DNA of 64,000 nucleotides from Mastigias papua (lineage: Eukaryota; Cnidaria; Scyphozoa; Rhizostomeae; Mastigiidae), in assembly GCA_964019165.1 (NCBI GenBank), contig OZ025267.1, positions 9,494,889 through 9,558,888 of the forward strand, given 5' to 3'. The notes beneath the pieces were generated by a model. That model ran no database searches. It was not told the origin of the DNA and saw only the letters and a list, made by a program, of their open reading frames with translations. Positions 29,001 to 39,200 of the stretch are shown one piece after another. Made by a program: the position numbers and the translations under genes. Within the stretch, counting starts at the first letter, position 1. Each line of letters starts with the position of its first letter.

Positions 29001-32000
29001 TTTAAAGGCACGTAAAATTTTCCAAACTAAATAATTGAAGGAAATCTTTATGATAGTTAACGCTCTAGGCTATGGCTTGCTGTAGAAAAACTAAAGGGAA
29101 ACACTGTTGCGTTCAATTTTTCAAAACAAAACTTCGCTAAGTTGTGTTCTGATATAATTGTCAGTCGCTCGCCCCACTCTGGTCACACGAGTTTTTGGTC
29201 GCGCGCCTGGATTTCAGAGCGTGAAAGCCCTGCATATGTAGAGGAAACAGTTTTTTACTACAAGGAAGCCATTTGCAATGCGAGCTGGCAAAAATAGGCC
29301 ACTTAAATTTGATACATTTATCTACTCTGGTAAAAATTCTTTTTCTCTATACCAATATCCAATTTTTAGCCCAAAGCAGACTATTTGTAGTTGCCGACTG
29401 CTCCTACTTCAATAATGGGTCAGTATAAATCTATTTTACACTTCTTGATAGGTTGATTCTTAATTGCACAAAACTCTCCTACCTTGTAAAAGTAGAAAAT
29501 TGATAAATTATGGTATCATCAGTGAAAAGAAAATGAAATGCCCATGCATGTAAAACTAACTATTGCGTCAATCTCTTCTAAAGCAAAACTTATGCGAATA
29601 AGCATATACCTGCCACTTCTTTACAAGAGATCTGAGCTTATCAGTTGTCATGTTAACACCATGGAAGTTTGTCAAGCAATGTTTTCCTTGAATATCTTCA
29701 ACAATAAGCTTAAACTTGCGGAAAGCTGATGTTTCATCTGACTGCAGATCACCTTGGCTTACTTCAAAGACCCGCCCTTTCAATCCATCAGTTGCAATTT
29801 CTTTGGAAAGAAATTATGAGATTGATAAGGAAGTGTGCTTAAAATAACAAAGCACAAGGAACAACAAGTATAATACTACCATTACCAAATGGTCATGAAC
29901 ATAAGGAATACAATGTTTACAGGCTTCTATCAAATATCCTGTATTACCTACTTGCTGTCTATAAATAGGCAAATGCCACAACCAATATATATCTGCCTAT
30001 CCCACTTGATAGTACAATAGTATCCAATCAAACAGATATAAATACTCCTTAGTTTTCCAATAACATCTTACTTATAAACTAAGTGGTAATTCAAGATACT
30101 CCAAATATTTGCTTATTACAGAAAGTAAATTCCTGCACCACTGTTGAAGCTGCTAAACTGAGGAACTTGACTACCATTTCATTTCAGTGTAATATAAGGC
30201 AAAAGAATAGTTGTAAAAATCATTGCATATGCATTCATGTGTATTCATGTACATTTGCACATCACGTGTGGAAATATAGCTTTGGGGGACAGTTGCCTCT
30301 CCACAATTCTAAATACTTCTACTATTCCTTTGCTCCTTTTCTCAGAAAGTATCTTTGGGACTTTCTCTGATTTCATTTTTTCTTGGACTGGTTAACTCTC
30401 TCAAAGCTTCCTATCAATAAAACCTGTTTTTATTCAGTATTGCTTCATTGAAAAGCATTTGTCCATCCAACTGTTAGTCAGCATGCTTAAAGCATATACA
30501 AGAGTTGAGTTGGACTCTAAATACTTTCAAAACTACATAATTGTAAAAACAATTCCACATTTTCTCAAGGGTAATAAAATAACATGCATTACTTGTTCCT
30601 TGGGTCCTGGTCACAGGTGTTTTACCAATATTTCGGCTAGCAAACAAAGCAGGGGCTTTGACATCATACCAATCCTTTTTTGAAAATGGATCAACACTAG
30701 AAAAGATTAGTTAACAGTAGTTGCTAAGATCACCAAATACATCAATGAATTCTTTAGCTAATACAGAAGTCTACCAAACTTCAAAAACACTACTCTATAT
30801 AGCTAGCTCTTTCTACCACAAAGTCACATAGAACAGCACACATTCAATAAACCAAAGCACTATAGTGGTGTAACAAGAGTGACAGATGAAGTGACACGAA
30901 TTTAGAAGCACATTTGTGGCTTCACCCAAGAAAACTACAGCTCTCATTAGTTTGGCATAAACAAATCTGACTAGAAAGGAAACAGGCAATAACACACACT
31001 GGGTGCACATAAACAAACAACACAAAGACAAACAAAACCAATTACTGTCATATTTGTCTTCTATTATCACAGCAAGTGGCCAGCTAGTCTACAGACCATG
31101 GCAGCTGCAAAAGTAGGAGAATTTACACCACAGCATGGATGCACATTAAAAGTAGGCCTTGCCTGCTAATGTCCTAAATGATACTATATAAAAAACTGAA
31201 CAATGATGAGACAACAGCAGTACAGTGAACATGAAGATATTTAGATTGCTAAGTGGGGGTTTTGCCATCAGAAAGTTCTTATTGCAAGGAAGGGGCCTCA
31301 TTGAGTTCCCTCTTACTCTACAAGCACAAAGAACAAAAAAAGATTTTAGACTGTGGCAGGAGCCATGAAGCTGCAAACTGCCATTCCAATTGATCAAAAG
31401 AATACTCTGCCACAAAAACTTTGTTCAGGTTTAACCTGCATCAATTTCATCATTGTTCAATCATGACTACTGACTAATCAAAACCAAGTGAAAAATATGA
31501 TTATATCAGTCTGACAGTCAGTTTTCTAGACAAAAATCCTATTCCCATAAATTATATACCTAAAAAACAGCAACCTAGAAACGTCTTTCTTTCTACCTTT
31601 TTCAAGACAAATGTTCCTCACAATGTAACAGATGCAATCTAAGTTTCAAACTTGCACCCATTGCAGAGCTTTCACGCACACACAATAAGCAAACAACCAG
31701 TGGAAATGTCAGGGCAATATCAGTCGAATTTTAAAGAACTTAAAATCCCATGTACCTCCGAAATAGTTTGCATAAAGTGTACCCCAAAACTGACCATCAC
31801 GGCAAAGTAAACGTAATCTAGGTAAATTTCATACATTTCCGAAGGCAAAATGCACACATTAACCAAAGTAACAACAGTACTTCTAATAATGAGCTGCAAA
31901 TAAATGACGAAAAGCGAAAGCAACTATTATAAGAGGACCAAATTGAGTTAACTGCTAAGGAATACAAGAGATGGTCTACGTACGACAAATGGTACGAACT

Positions 32001-32285
32001 TCTTGCAATAAAGACACTTGATTCTTCTAAAGATAAGCATATTCAACTACTCCACAATATACTGCCCGTTTAACAAGCTTTCATCAAAATCGAGGAACTT
32101 GCCTGCTACAAAGTGTTTATACGTATCTACCGATATCTCAGGAATCTGGAGTCCGTCCATCTAGTAGACTAAATAAAGTGATGCACTATAAAAAGTTCTG
32201 TAATTTTCCACTACGACACTACTTACACTTTCTTTTTGCTGCCTTTTTTTCCTTTGGACAGTCGCTTATTCTTACCGACCGCCAT
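23086..32285 (-). CDS. RPS3A: 40S ribosomal protein S3a (eS1)
   Basis: There are six coding exons on the minus strand: 32285-32227, 30696-30593, 29800-29610, 26975-26767, 24582-24473 and 23207-23086. They sum to 795 bases, 264 residues plus stop, the same length as the human protein. Landmarks are [19 protein letters not shown] at the start, [16 protein letters not shown] in exon 2, [10 protein letters not shown] and CLTNFHGV in exon 3, [20 protein letters not shown] in exon 4, [20 protein letters not shown] in exon 5 and [10 protein letters not shown] in exon 6. The protein is a core 40S subunit component near the mRNA exit. All introns are GT-AG. Introns 3 to 5 hold DNA transposon and Penelope relics. 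Confidence 0.96.
23650..24250 (-). mobile_element. Penelope-like element fragment (copy 3)
   Basis: The minus strand from 24168 encodes [20 protein letters not shown], then [19 protein letters not shown], then [18 protein letters not shown]. Below 23885 it continues with [29 protein letters not shown] and [10 protein letters not shown], the RT thumb and the linker into the GIY-YIG domain of Penelope-like elements. The 5' RT core is missing. The copy is capped at 24217-24310 by a sequence shared with 40136-40230. It lies in RPS3A intron 5. Confidence 0.85.
24217..24310 (+). repeat. Dispersed Penelope terminal repeat with CTGACGA core
   Basis: This sequence starts next to the truncated Penelope ORF and recurs, diverged, at 40136-40230; both share AAAAGCTTT(T)CAGTAT and CTTTTT...ATAGTGAAGTTCT. 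It contains CTGACGA followed by GTGTCGGAC and an A-run, which resembles a hammerhead core (CUGANGA, stem II, GAAA) in which the G of GAAA is lost. Confidence 0.55.
25979..26587. mobile_element. Tigger-like MITE in RPS3A intron 4
   Basis: The left end TAGTGGAATCCCAATATAAC is inverted at the right end (GTTATATCAAGATTCCACTG). Both sit inside TA dinucleotides, the target duplication of pogo/Tigger elements. The first 200 bases contain several TATAATGAAC-type internal motifs. The length is 609 bases, with no transposase frame. Confidence 0.8.
28302..28325. repeat. 24-bp perfect palindrome
   Basis: ATGCGTGCGATT joined to its own reverse complement, with no loop. A second perfect palindrome, GCGTGCGATCGCACGC, follows at 28354-28369. 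Both share the half-site CGTGCGAT. They lie in RPS3A intron 3. Confidence 0.85.
28460..29232. mobile_element. TIR element with CAGGGCTTTCA ends
   Basis: CAGGGCTTTCA at 28460 is repeated inverted at the right end (TGAAAGCCCTG, ending 29232), and the subterminal GGGGCGAGC recurs inverted near 29168-29176. The ends look hAT-like. The interior plus strand has an acidic stretch ([20 protein letters not shown] near 28720-28780) but no recognised transposase domain. Target duplications were not clear. It lies in RPS3A intron 3. Confidence 0.5.
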
Positions 32286-33050
32286 GATGTGCCTGTCAAT
32301 ATGACACCGAGAAGAGGAAAATTTAGATCGGTCCAGGCCCTTTGCTCCTCGTGGCCGGACTGGTCCAGAATCACTCGGAATTGTGGAGGATATTGCCTCG
32401 ATAAGGAAACACAAACTGCAATGGTTGTGAACAGGATGGAAAAATGTATTTGACATGCGCGAAAAATGCGCAGCGCCCTTCATGGATACGACAATCAACT
32501 TCACTTGACAACAGGCACCATATTGAAATAGACAACATTTTACAAGGCAACATGGCCAGTTGCTCTATTCCGTTGCTTGAAAGTGGATTGTTAGAGCATA
32601 TTACTGCTGTTAGCATTGTTGCTTTAGTATTACCTGCCTGTCATTTTGTAAATTGAAAGCAGAACAGTTCAAAGCAGATTCCGTAGCAGGTTCACATTCG
32701 ACGACACATTTAGAAATTTGGGTTCTTTCCTTCAGTGGGGAGTATAACAGTGTTCAGGTTCGAAAGACTAGAAAGACAAAGCTGCATGCAACCTCTCGTA
32801 GTATTTTATTTTATGACCACCCTATCAGGAACGCCTGAATTAGCGCCGATTCTGCTGGCCTCAAAAATATTGGGATGGAGGCAAGGCAGGGGATCCTATA
32901 GTATCATTGTCTAGGCTTAATCTGTTTTGGTAAAAAACCCGATAACTTCTCAGCTGATATCAATGCACTCCCTCACAAAAAGTCCCAAACCTTATACTTC
33001 TATGCTTGTTTGTACGCTATTCAGGCCATTAATGTAGATGACGTCAAGTG
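32286..33050. other. RPS3A upstream region
   Basis: This holds the RPS3A promoter and then sequence without a recognised gene. Several short frames overlap here on both strands, but none matches a known domain. Confidence 0.45.
32306..32320 (-). promoter_or_regulatory. Candidate 5' TOP tract of RPS3A
   Basis: About 25 bases before the RPS3A start codon, the minus strand reads TTTCCTCTTCTC. Ribosomal-protein mRNAs typically begin at a C followed by a short pyrimidine run (5' TOP), which confers growth-dependent translation. The start of transcription is inferred from the motif only. Confidence 0.4.
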
Positions 33051-33059
33051 AACTCATCA

Positions 33060-33410
33060 AACATACTTCTACTCCCCGTCCCTCCCTTAATAGTATTCCC
33101 CTCAACTCCAAAGTTTTAAAATATTGGAACCCATTTCCATTTCCATAGAAAAAGCTTTCCACCCACTTTCATTTATTAGACACCCCTCAAAAAAATAACT
33201 AAACAAAATGAAAATAGATGTATTGTATATTTTTCAGTAGCACAAGAAGTTTTTTCCAGAAATAGAACAAAATAATAATTATCAAAAATTAATCTTACCC
33301 CCCACCTATTGACAACCCCCCTATTTTAGTACTGCATGACAAAATCCATCCATTTCTACTTATTCACACCCTCTACATTTATTTCTTCTGAAAACATTGC
33401 CAATCCCCTA
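33060..33410. mobile_element. C-rich MITE-like repeat (relative of 3417-3829)
   Basis: Read on the minus strand, this stretch has GAGGGGTGTCTAATAAATG and AGGGGGGTTGTCAATAGGTG blocks separated by AT-rich sequence, the same style as the repeat at 3417-3829. Ends are not defined. Similarity is judged by eye. Confidence 0.35.
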
Positions 33411-33429
33411 CTATTAAGGAACAGAGAGT

Positions 33430-33870
33430 ATTCACAACTTTTAACAAATGTCACAAAAAGTTATGTCCAATACTATCTTGTATAAGTGTTGCAACTCACT
33501 AATTAGGAGGTGGCACACCTGGGAATATATGGTTGTTTGTGCACTATTGTCCATATGGGATAGGTGCTATGAGGTTACTTTATAAAACATAATTTTCCTC
33601 AAAATTTTGCCAAATGCCTCAAAAAGTTATCTTCATTGCCACCTTATATACCTGTTGCACTTTACTTAGTGAGTGGGTAGCACCCTTGGGAAAATATGCC
33701 CCTAGCCAGGACATATTGAAATCATTCTTTTTAAATTATTGTCCATGTGAAATAGAGGCTTTCAGGTGACTTCACAGAACTTAATTTTCCTTAGCATTTT
33801 CACAAATGCCTCAAAGTCTTATGTTCAGTACCAGCTCCCATAAGTGTTGTACTTCAACAATACCCTAGAT
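33430..33870. repeat. Diverged tandem repeat beside the 206-bp satellite
   Basis: Three degenerate copies start near 33441, 33609 and 33801 with (A)CAAATGYCWCAAA followed by TTATGTTCA-like and ATAAGTGTTGYA sequences. Spacing is irregular (about 170 to 190 bases). It may be an older satellite or the body of the element hosting the array. Confidence 0.55.
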
Positions 33871-33954
33871 GCTATTCTTCAATGGCACAAAACAGCTTGA
33901 AAATGCTTTCAATATCAATCAAATCACTCCTCTATTCAAATCACCTTCTGTCAG

Positions 33955-35767
33955 CACTATACAATATCTATGCAACTTTCACCTGACTTTAGATACAAAT
34001 TGTAAAGTTTTGCAAATTTTCCCACATTTGCCACTATACATACAGTAAAGTACAATGCTTGATAAAGCTAGCTATGATGCTCCCTTAGTGTAGCCAATGT
34101 CAAAATTTTGAGTAAAATTTAATTTTCTGTTGCCACTATACAACCTCCATTCCATTACATTACATATTGACAGTATTGCAAATTTGACCTAACTTTAGAT
34201 ACAAATTGTAAAGTTTTGCAATTTTTCCCACATTTGCCACTATACATACAGTAAAGTACAATGCTTGATAAAGCTAGCTATAATACTCCCTTAGTGTAGC
34301 CAATGTCAAAATTTTGAGTAAAATTTAATTTTCTGTTGCCACTATACAACCTCCATTCCATTATATTACATATTGAAAGTATGACAAATTTGACCTAACT
34401 TTAGATACAAATTGTAAAGTTTTGCAATTTTTCCCACATTTGCCACTATACATACAGTAAAGTACAATGCTTGATAAAGCTAGCTATAATACTCCCTTAG
34501 TGTAGCCAATGTCAAAATTTTGAGTAAAATTTAATTTTCTGTTGCCACTATACAACCTCCATTCCATTATATTACATATTGAAAGTATGACAAATTTGAC
34601 CTAACTTTAGATACAAATTGTAAAGTTTTGCAATTTTTCCCACATTTGCCACTATACATACAGTAAAGTACAATGCTTGATAAAGCTAGCTATAATACTC
34701 CCTTAGTGTAGCCAATGTCAAAATTTTGAGTAAAATTTAATTTTCTGTTGCCACTATACAACCTCCATTCCATTATATTACATATTGAAAGTATGACAAA
34801 TTTGACCTAACTTTAGATACAAATTGTAAAGTTTTGCAAATTTTCCCACATTTGCCACTATACATACAGTAAAGTACAATGCTTGATAAAGCTAGCTATG
34901 ATGCTCCCTTAGTGTAGCCAATGTCAAAATTTTGAGTAAAATTTAATTTTCTGTTGCCACTATACAACCTCCATTCCATTACATTACATATTGACAGTAT
35001 TGCAAATTTGACCTAACTTTAGATACAAATTGTAAAGTTTTGCAATTTTTCCCACATTTGCCACTATACATACAGTAAAGTACAATGCTTGATAAAGCTA
35101 GCTATGGTACTCCCTAAGTGTAGCCAATGTCAAAATTTTGAGTAAAATTTAATTTTCTGTTGCCACTATACAACCTCCATTCCATTATATTACATATTGA
35201 AAGTATGACAAATTTGACCTAACTTTAGATACAAATTGTAAAGTTTTGCAAATTTTCCCACATTTGCCACTATACATACAGTAAAGTACAATGCTTGATA
35301 AAGCTAGCTATGATGCTCCCTTAGTGTAGCCAATGTCAAAATTTTGAGTAAAATTTAATTTTCTGTTGCCACTATACAACCTCCATTCCATTATATTACA
35401 TATTGACAGTATTGCAAATTTGACCTAACTTTAGATACAAATTGTAAAGTTTTGCAAATTTTCCCACATTTGCCACTATACATACAGTAAAGTACAATGC
35501 TTGATAAAGCTAGCTATGATGCTCCCTTAGTGTAGCCAATGTCAAAATTTTGAGTAAAATTTAATTTTCTGTTGCCACTATACAACCTCCATTCCATTAT
35601 ATTACATATTGACAGTATTGCAAATTTGACCTAACTTTAGATACAAATTGTAAAGTTCTGCAATTTTTCCCACATTTGCCACTATACATACAGTAAAGTA
35701 CAATGCTTGATAAAGCTAGCTATGATACTCCCTAAGTGTAGCCAATGTCAAAATTTTGAGTAAAATT
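33955..35767. repeat. 206-bp tandem satellite, about 8.8 copies
   Basis: The marker AGATACAAATTGTAAAG starts at 33991, 34197, 34403, 34609, 34815, 35021, 35227, 35433 and 35639, every interval exactly 206 bases. Units differ only by single substitutions (for example ATAATACTC versus ATGATGCTC, GACAGTATTGC versus GAAAGTATGAC) and fall into at least two subtypes. No indels occur between markers. The unit has no long open frame. The array sits between the divergent RPS3A and RRP8 promoters. Confidence 0.97.
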
Positions 35768-36260
35768 ATGTTTTATGAAGTCACCTCACACGTATCGAAT
35801 AGGGCTGAATATGGTATAAACTGTGAGATGCGATGGTGATTGGAGTGGTAAGAATCACTAAGGTGATCAAGCGAAATCATCTACATCTATGTGTATATAG
35901 TTGCCTGCATGGTATGGGTTTGCACTGATCCTATTTCTGTTGGAAACAGGGATGCTCTCAGCCAGTGACCCGAAATGGAAGTGGAATTAAGGTTCTGTGG
36001 AGTCGTACTAAGTAGCGTAGCATGGTGAAACAAGGTTGTACTGTTACCTATCATCGAGATCAGGGGTTAATTGACTCCTGTATGAATATGCGCACAACAT
36101 TGATCGCATTTCTTTTGCTAACGGTCGATATACGACCATCTAAACATAACCTTCTAGCCGTACTATCGTGAGCTTACATCCCGCGTTTTGGTCGTCAATT
36201 TACAGAGCGCCTTCGCAGTTACTACCGCCATTTTGAACTTAAACATTTTTCCATCCTGCT
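35768..36260 (+). other. RRP8 upstream/promoter region
   Basis: Non-repetitive sequence between the satellite end and the RRP8 start. No TATA box was recognised close to the start codon. GC content rises towards 36170-36260, as in a housekeeping promoter. Confidence 0.4.
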
Positions 36261-39200
36261 ATGGTTGTGATGGCGGCAGGGACAAGTGGCTTCGAAGTCC
36301 CGTCATGGGAAGGAAATGCCGGTGACCCTGAAGCAGAACAGTTATCGCAGGCATTATTTCAAACCATCCCATCTACTGCTAATTTTAAGAGAAGAACAAG
36401 TAAGGATCGTAGAAGCATTGAAGTGAAGAAAAAGGAACCTCATCCAAAGCCACGAGGGTTACTTTGGAGCGATGATTACGACGATTACTTTAATTCACTA
36501 AACCCCGACGAAAGGCTTAACGTGCTATTGCGCAAACTTAGAAAAAATAATAATAAAAGTAAAAGTGTTAGCAATGATGAGGAAGGTGGGACAGCCAAGA
36601 GAGGAAAGAAAATGAATGAAAATATGGAAAGGCAAGCAGATACAATTGCTACAGCTGGTCAAGACGCTACCGGAAGGGACCTTTTCGACATTAGAAATGA
36701 ACCTGCAACGGCTGCCACTGCTGAGGACAGCAGATTTAGAGAAGTATCAAAAGTAGAGAAGAAAAAGAGGAAGAAGCCAGGGAAACAAGATAAAGCAAGT
36801 GGTGGTAATAGTGGATTGGTAAAGGCCAGGGAGTGTGATGATGTATTGATGAAAGAAGACTTGAATGATGCGTCAAGTTCAAATGCTAGTAAGGTGTTCC
36901 TGGATCATGGAAGCAGAACAGAAATGGCAAAGTCAATTGGAAATGTAGATATGTATAATGGTTTTCATTCAAAAAGCCTAAGAGATTCAGAAATTGATAA
37001 TGGTATGGATTCAAAAAAGCGAAGAAGATCAAAAGTTAAGAAGAATGAAGAAAAAAGTGAAAAATCAGACCCTATGAATGATTGCCCCAGTGTGGCTAAA
37101 AGTATAATGGGTAGATCTTCAGATTTAAAAAGAAGAGAACAGGTGGCAGAATTGCATTCTTCCTCTAGCAGCAGAAAGATAAATACGAGTTTCCAAAATA
37201 AGTTGCAGAAAAAGTTATCTGGAGCTCAATTTAGATATATTAATGAACAACTATACACATTATCAAGTGAGAGAGCCCATGAAATGTTTACCAATGACCC
37301 ATCCCTTTTTGATGTTTATCACAGAGGATTTCAAAGTCAAGTACAATCATGGCCTCAGAATCCAATAGATTTGATTATTAAGGACCTTAGAAACAGGTAA
37401 CATTAAGTAACTTTTCATATTTTGGTGGGGAATGAGTAGGCTCATCAGATTTAGAAATATAGTTTTGTTTGGGCAGGAGAAATGCTGCACAAATTTCACC
37501 TCCATTCCTCAGGAGGTGTAGGGAGGAACATAGGGGGTAGAGAAGCCAGCATCTTCCACAGGATCAGACTTGCTGGGAATATGGGGTACAATGCCCCCTC
37601 CACAATGTTCAGTATCTAGTCAGTAAATCACTGTTCCATTTAGTAAAGTGATATGTTTGCTTGGTAATACAGTTTCAAATGATTAGGAAATGGAAAGCTC
37701 TCAAATGTTTTTTGTCCAGGACTACCAACATGCATGCATAGGAAATACATAGAGAAGACCAATGGTGGGACCACATGGGGTGTATTTGAGGGGTAAGCAC
37801 CCCCAACACTTTGAAAGTGTGGTAAATTAGATTTCTCCAAAAATTTCCTAAAGACTATTGAAGCTTTTGCACACATTTCAATGATTTCATCTACCATTAT
37901 CTATCTAAGATGTGAATCTTTACATCTTGAAAGGTATCCACCTAGAGTTTTGCAAAGAAGTATTGAATATGAGGGGTATATACTGAGTAAGCATTGTGGC
38001 CTACCTACATAGAGCACTAGAAGTTGCCAGAATACAACTCACTTAATAGAACAAGCAATAGAATGAACATGTAAAATACAAAGATAGATGCTGTGCTTAA
38101 ATGTCTAACAGACTTGCACCATTGAAAATTATTTCAGTAAGCTAAATCACAGAAAGAAACTAGAGGGAATAATTTGAGCTTTGCTGTCCCTCATATTCAA
38201 ACAGACGTAGCATAAGAGGCCTTCTGCTAAAAATGAAGCCAATCTTTACAATGAATTGCAGAAGAAATTAGAAGTGAAAGTCAACTTTGAAGTTCAAGAC
38301 AAGTTACAAAGCTCTAAGTTGTATATTTTTTTACTTTTTCATTTTGTAATGATTTTATTGTTTAGATGTTTTATAACTATAATTTTTGTTAAATGTGTAA
38401 GCTTCATCATCTTGTTTTAAGGCAACTGACCGCCAGCTGAACAAGCAAACCTGCCAAAATATTGAGATATTTTGATTATTTCATAAAATTTGTACTGTGA
38501 CAAAAGAAATCATAGTAGTATGAGAATAAGAAAAATGAAAACAAAGCATACATAAAAATTAAAGTATTACCAGTACTTATATGATATACTTTGCTATAGG
38601 CTTAAAGCCTGTCATAGATCTGTGGAATAACTTTTCCCTGGACAGACCATATTTCTTGTTACAAAAAATCACCTATTTAGAACTATAGATGCAAAGATGC
38701 ACCGATATAGTAGGACAGACATATATGAAATAGGCATAAAATATAAAGAAGATGAAAGTGCTTCTAATGTACCATCAGCCAAAGCATCTGATATACTTTG
38801 TATTATCAGAAGCCCTCTATCACCCTGTAATGCTTTGTAAGCCTGTTAATGATAATAACACCTAGGTGTTATTATCATGTTAGATACGCTATAACTACTG
38901 TGCCATGTAGTCTTCTAGTAGATCATTAAATAAATGGCATTAAAAGTTACAATCTTGGCAGAGCTTGTACTTCAGTACTGAATTGTCTGCATATTCATTT
39001 TTGCTGATTGAAGTTTTCAGATATAGATATTGAATTTCTACATTCTAGATCAGAGGAATTGGTAGTCGCAGACATGGGGTGTGGAGAAGCAAAGATAGCT
39101 CAGAATGTCAGGCAAAAAGTGCATTCCTTTGATTTAATAGCACAGAACAGTTTTGCTGTAGCTTGTGATATGTCTCAGGTACTAGTGTTAAGATTTTTAC

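Noticed and set aside
29415..29525. Second C-box-like CTGATGA in RPS3A intron 3
   Set aside because: The nearest CTGA is about 100 bases away and no closing stem was seen.
31380..31460. C/D snoRNA-like ATGATGA in an RPS3A intron on the minus strand
   Set aside because: Vertebrate RPS3A hosts snoRNAs, but no D box with terminal stem was found at the proper distance here.
32178..32656. Overlapping short frames around the RPS3A first exon
   Set aside because: They are shadows of the RPS3A first exon and promoter region.
39008..39048. Upstream extension of RRP8 exon 2 (acceptor at 39020)
   Set aside because: The TTTCAG at 39020 would put exon 2 out of frame with exon 1; the TCTAG acceptor at 39048 keeps phase and matches the family alignment.
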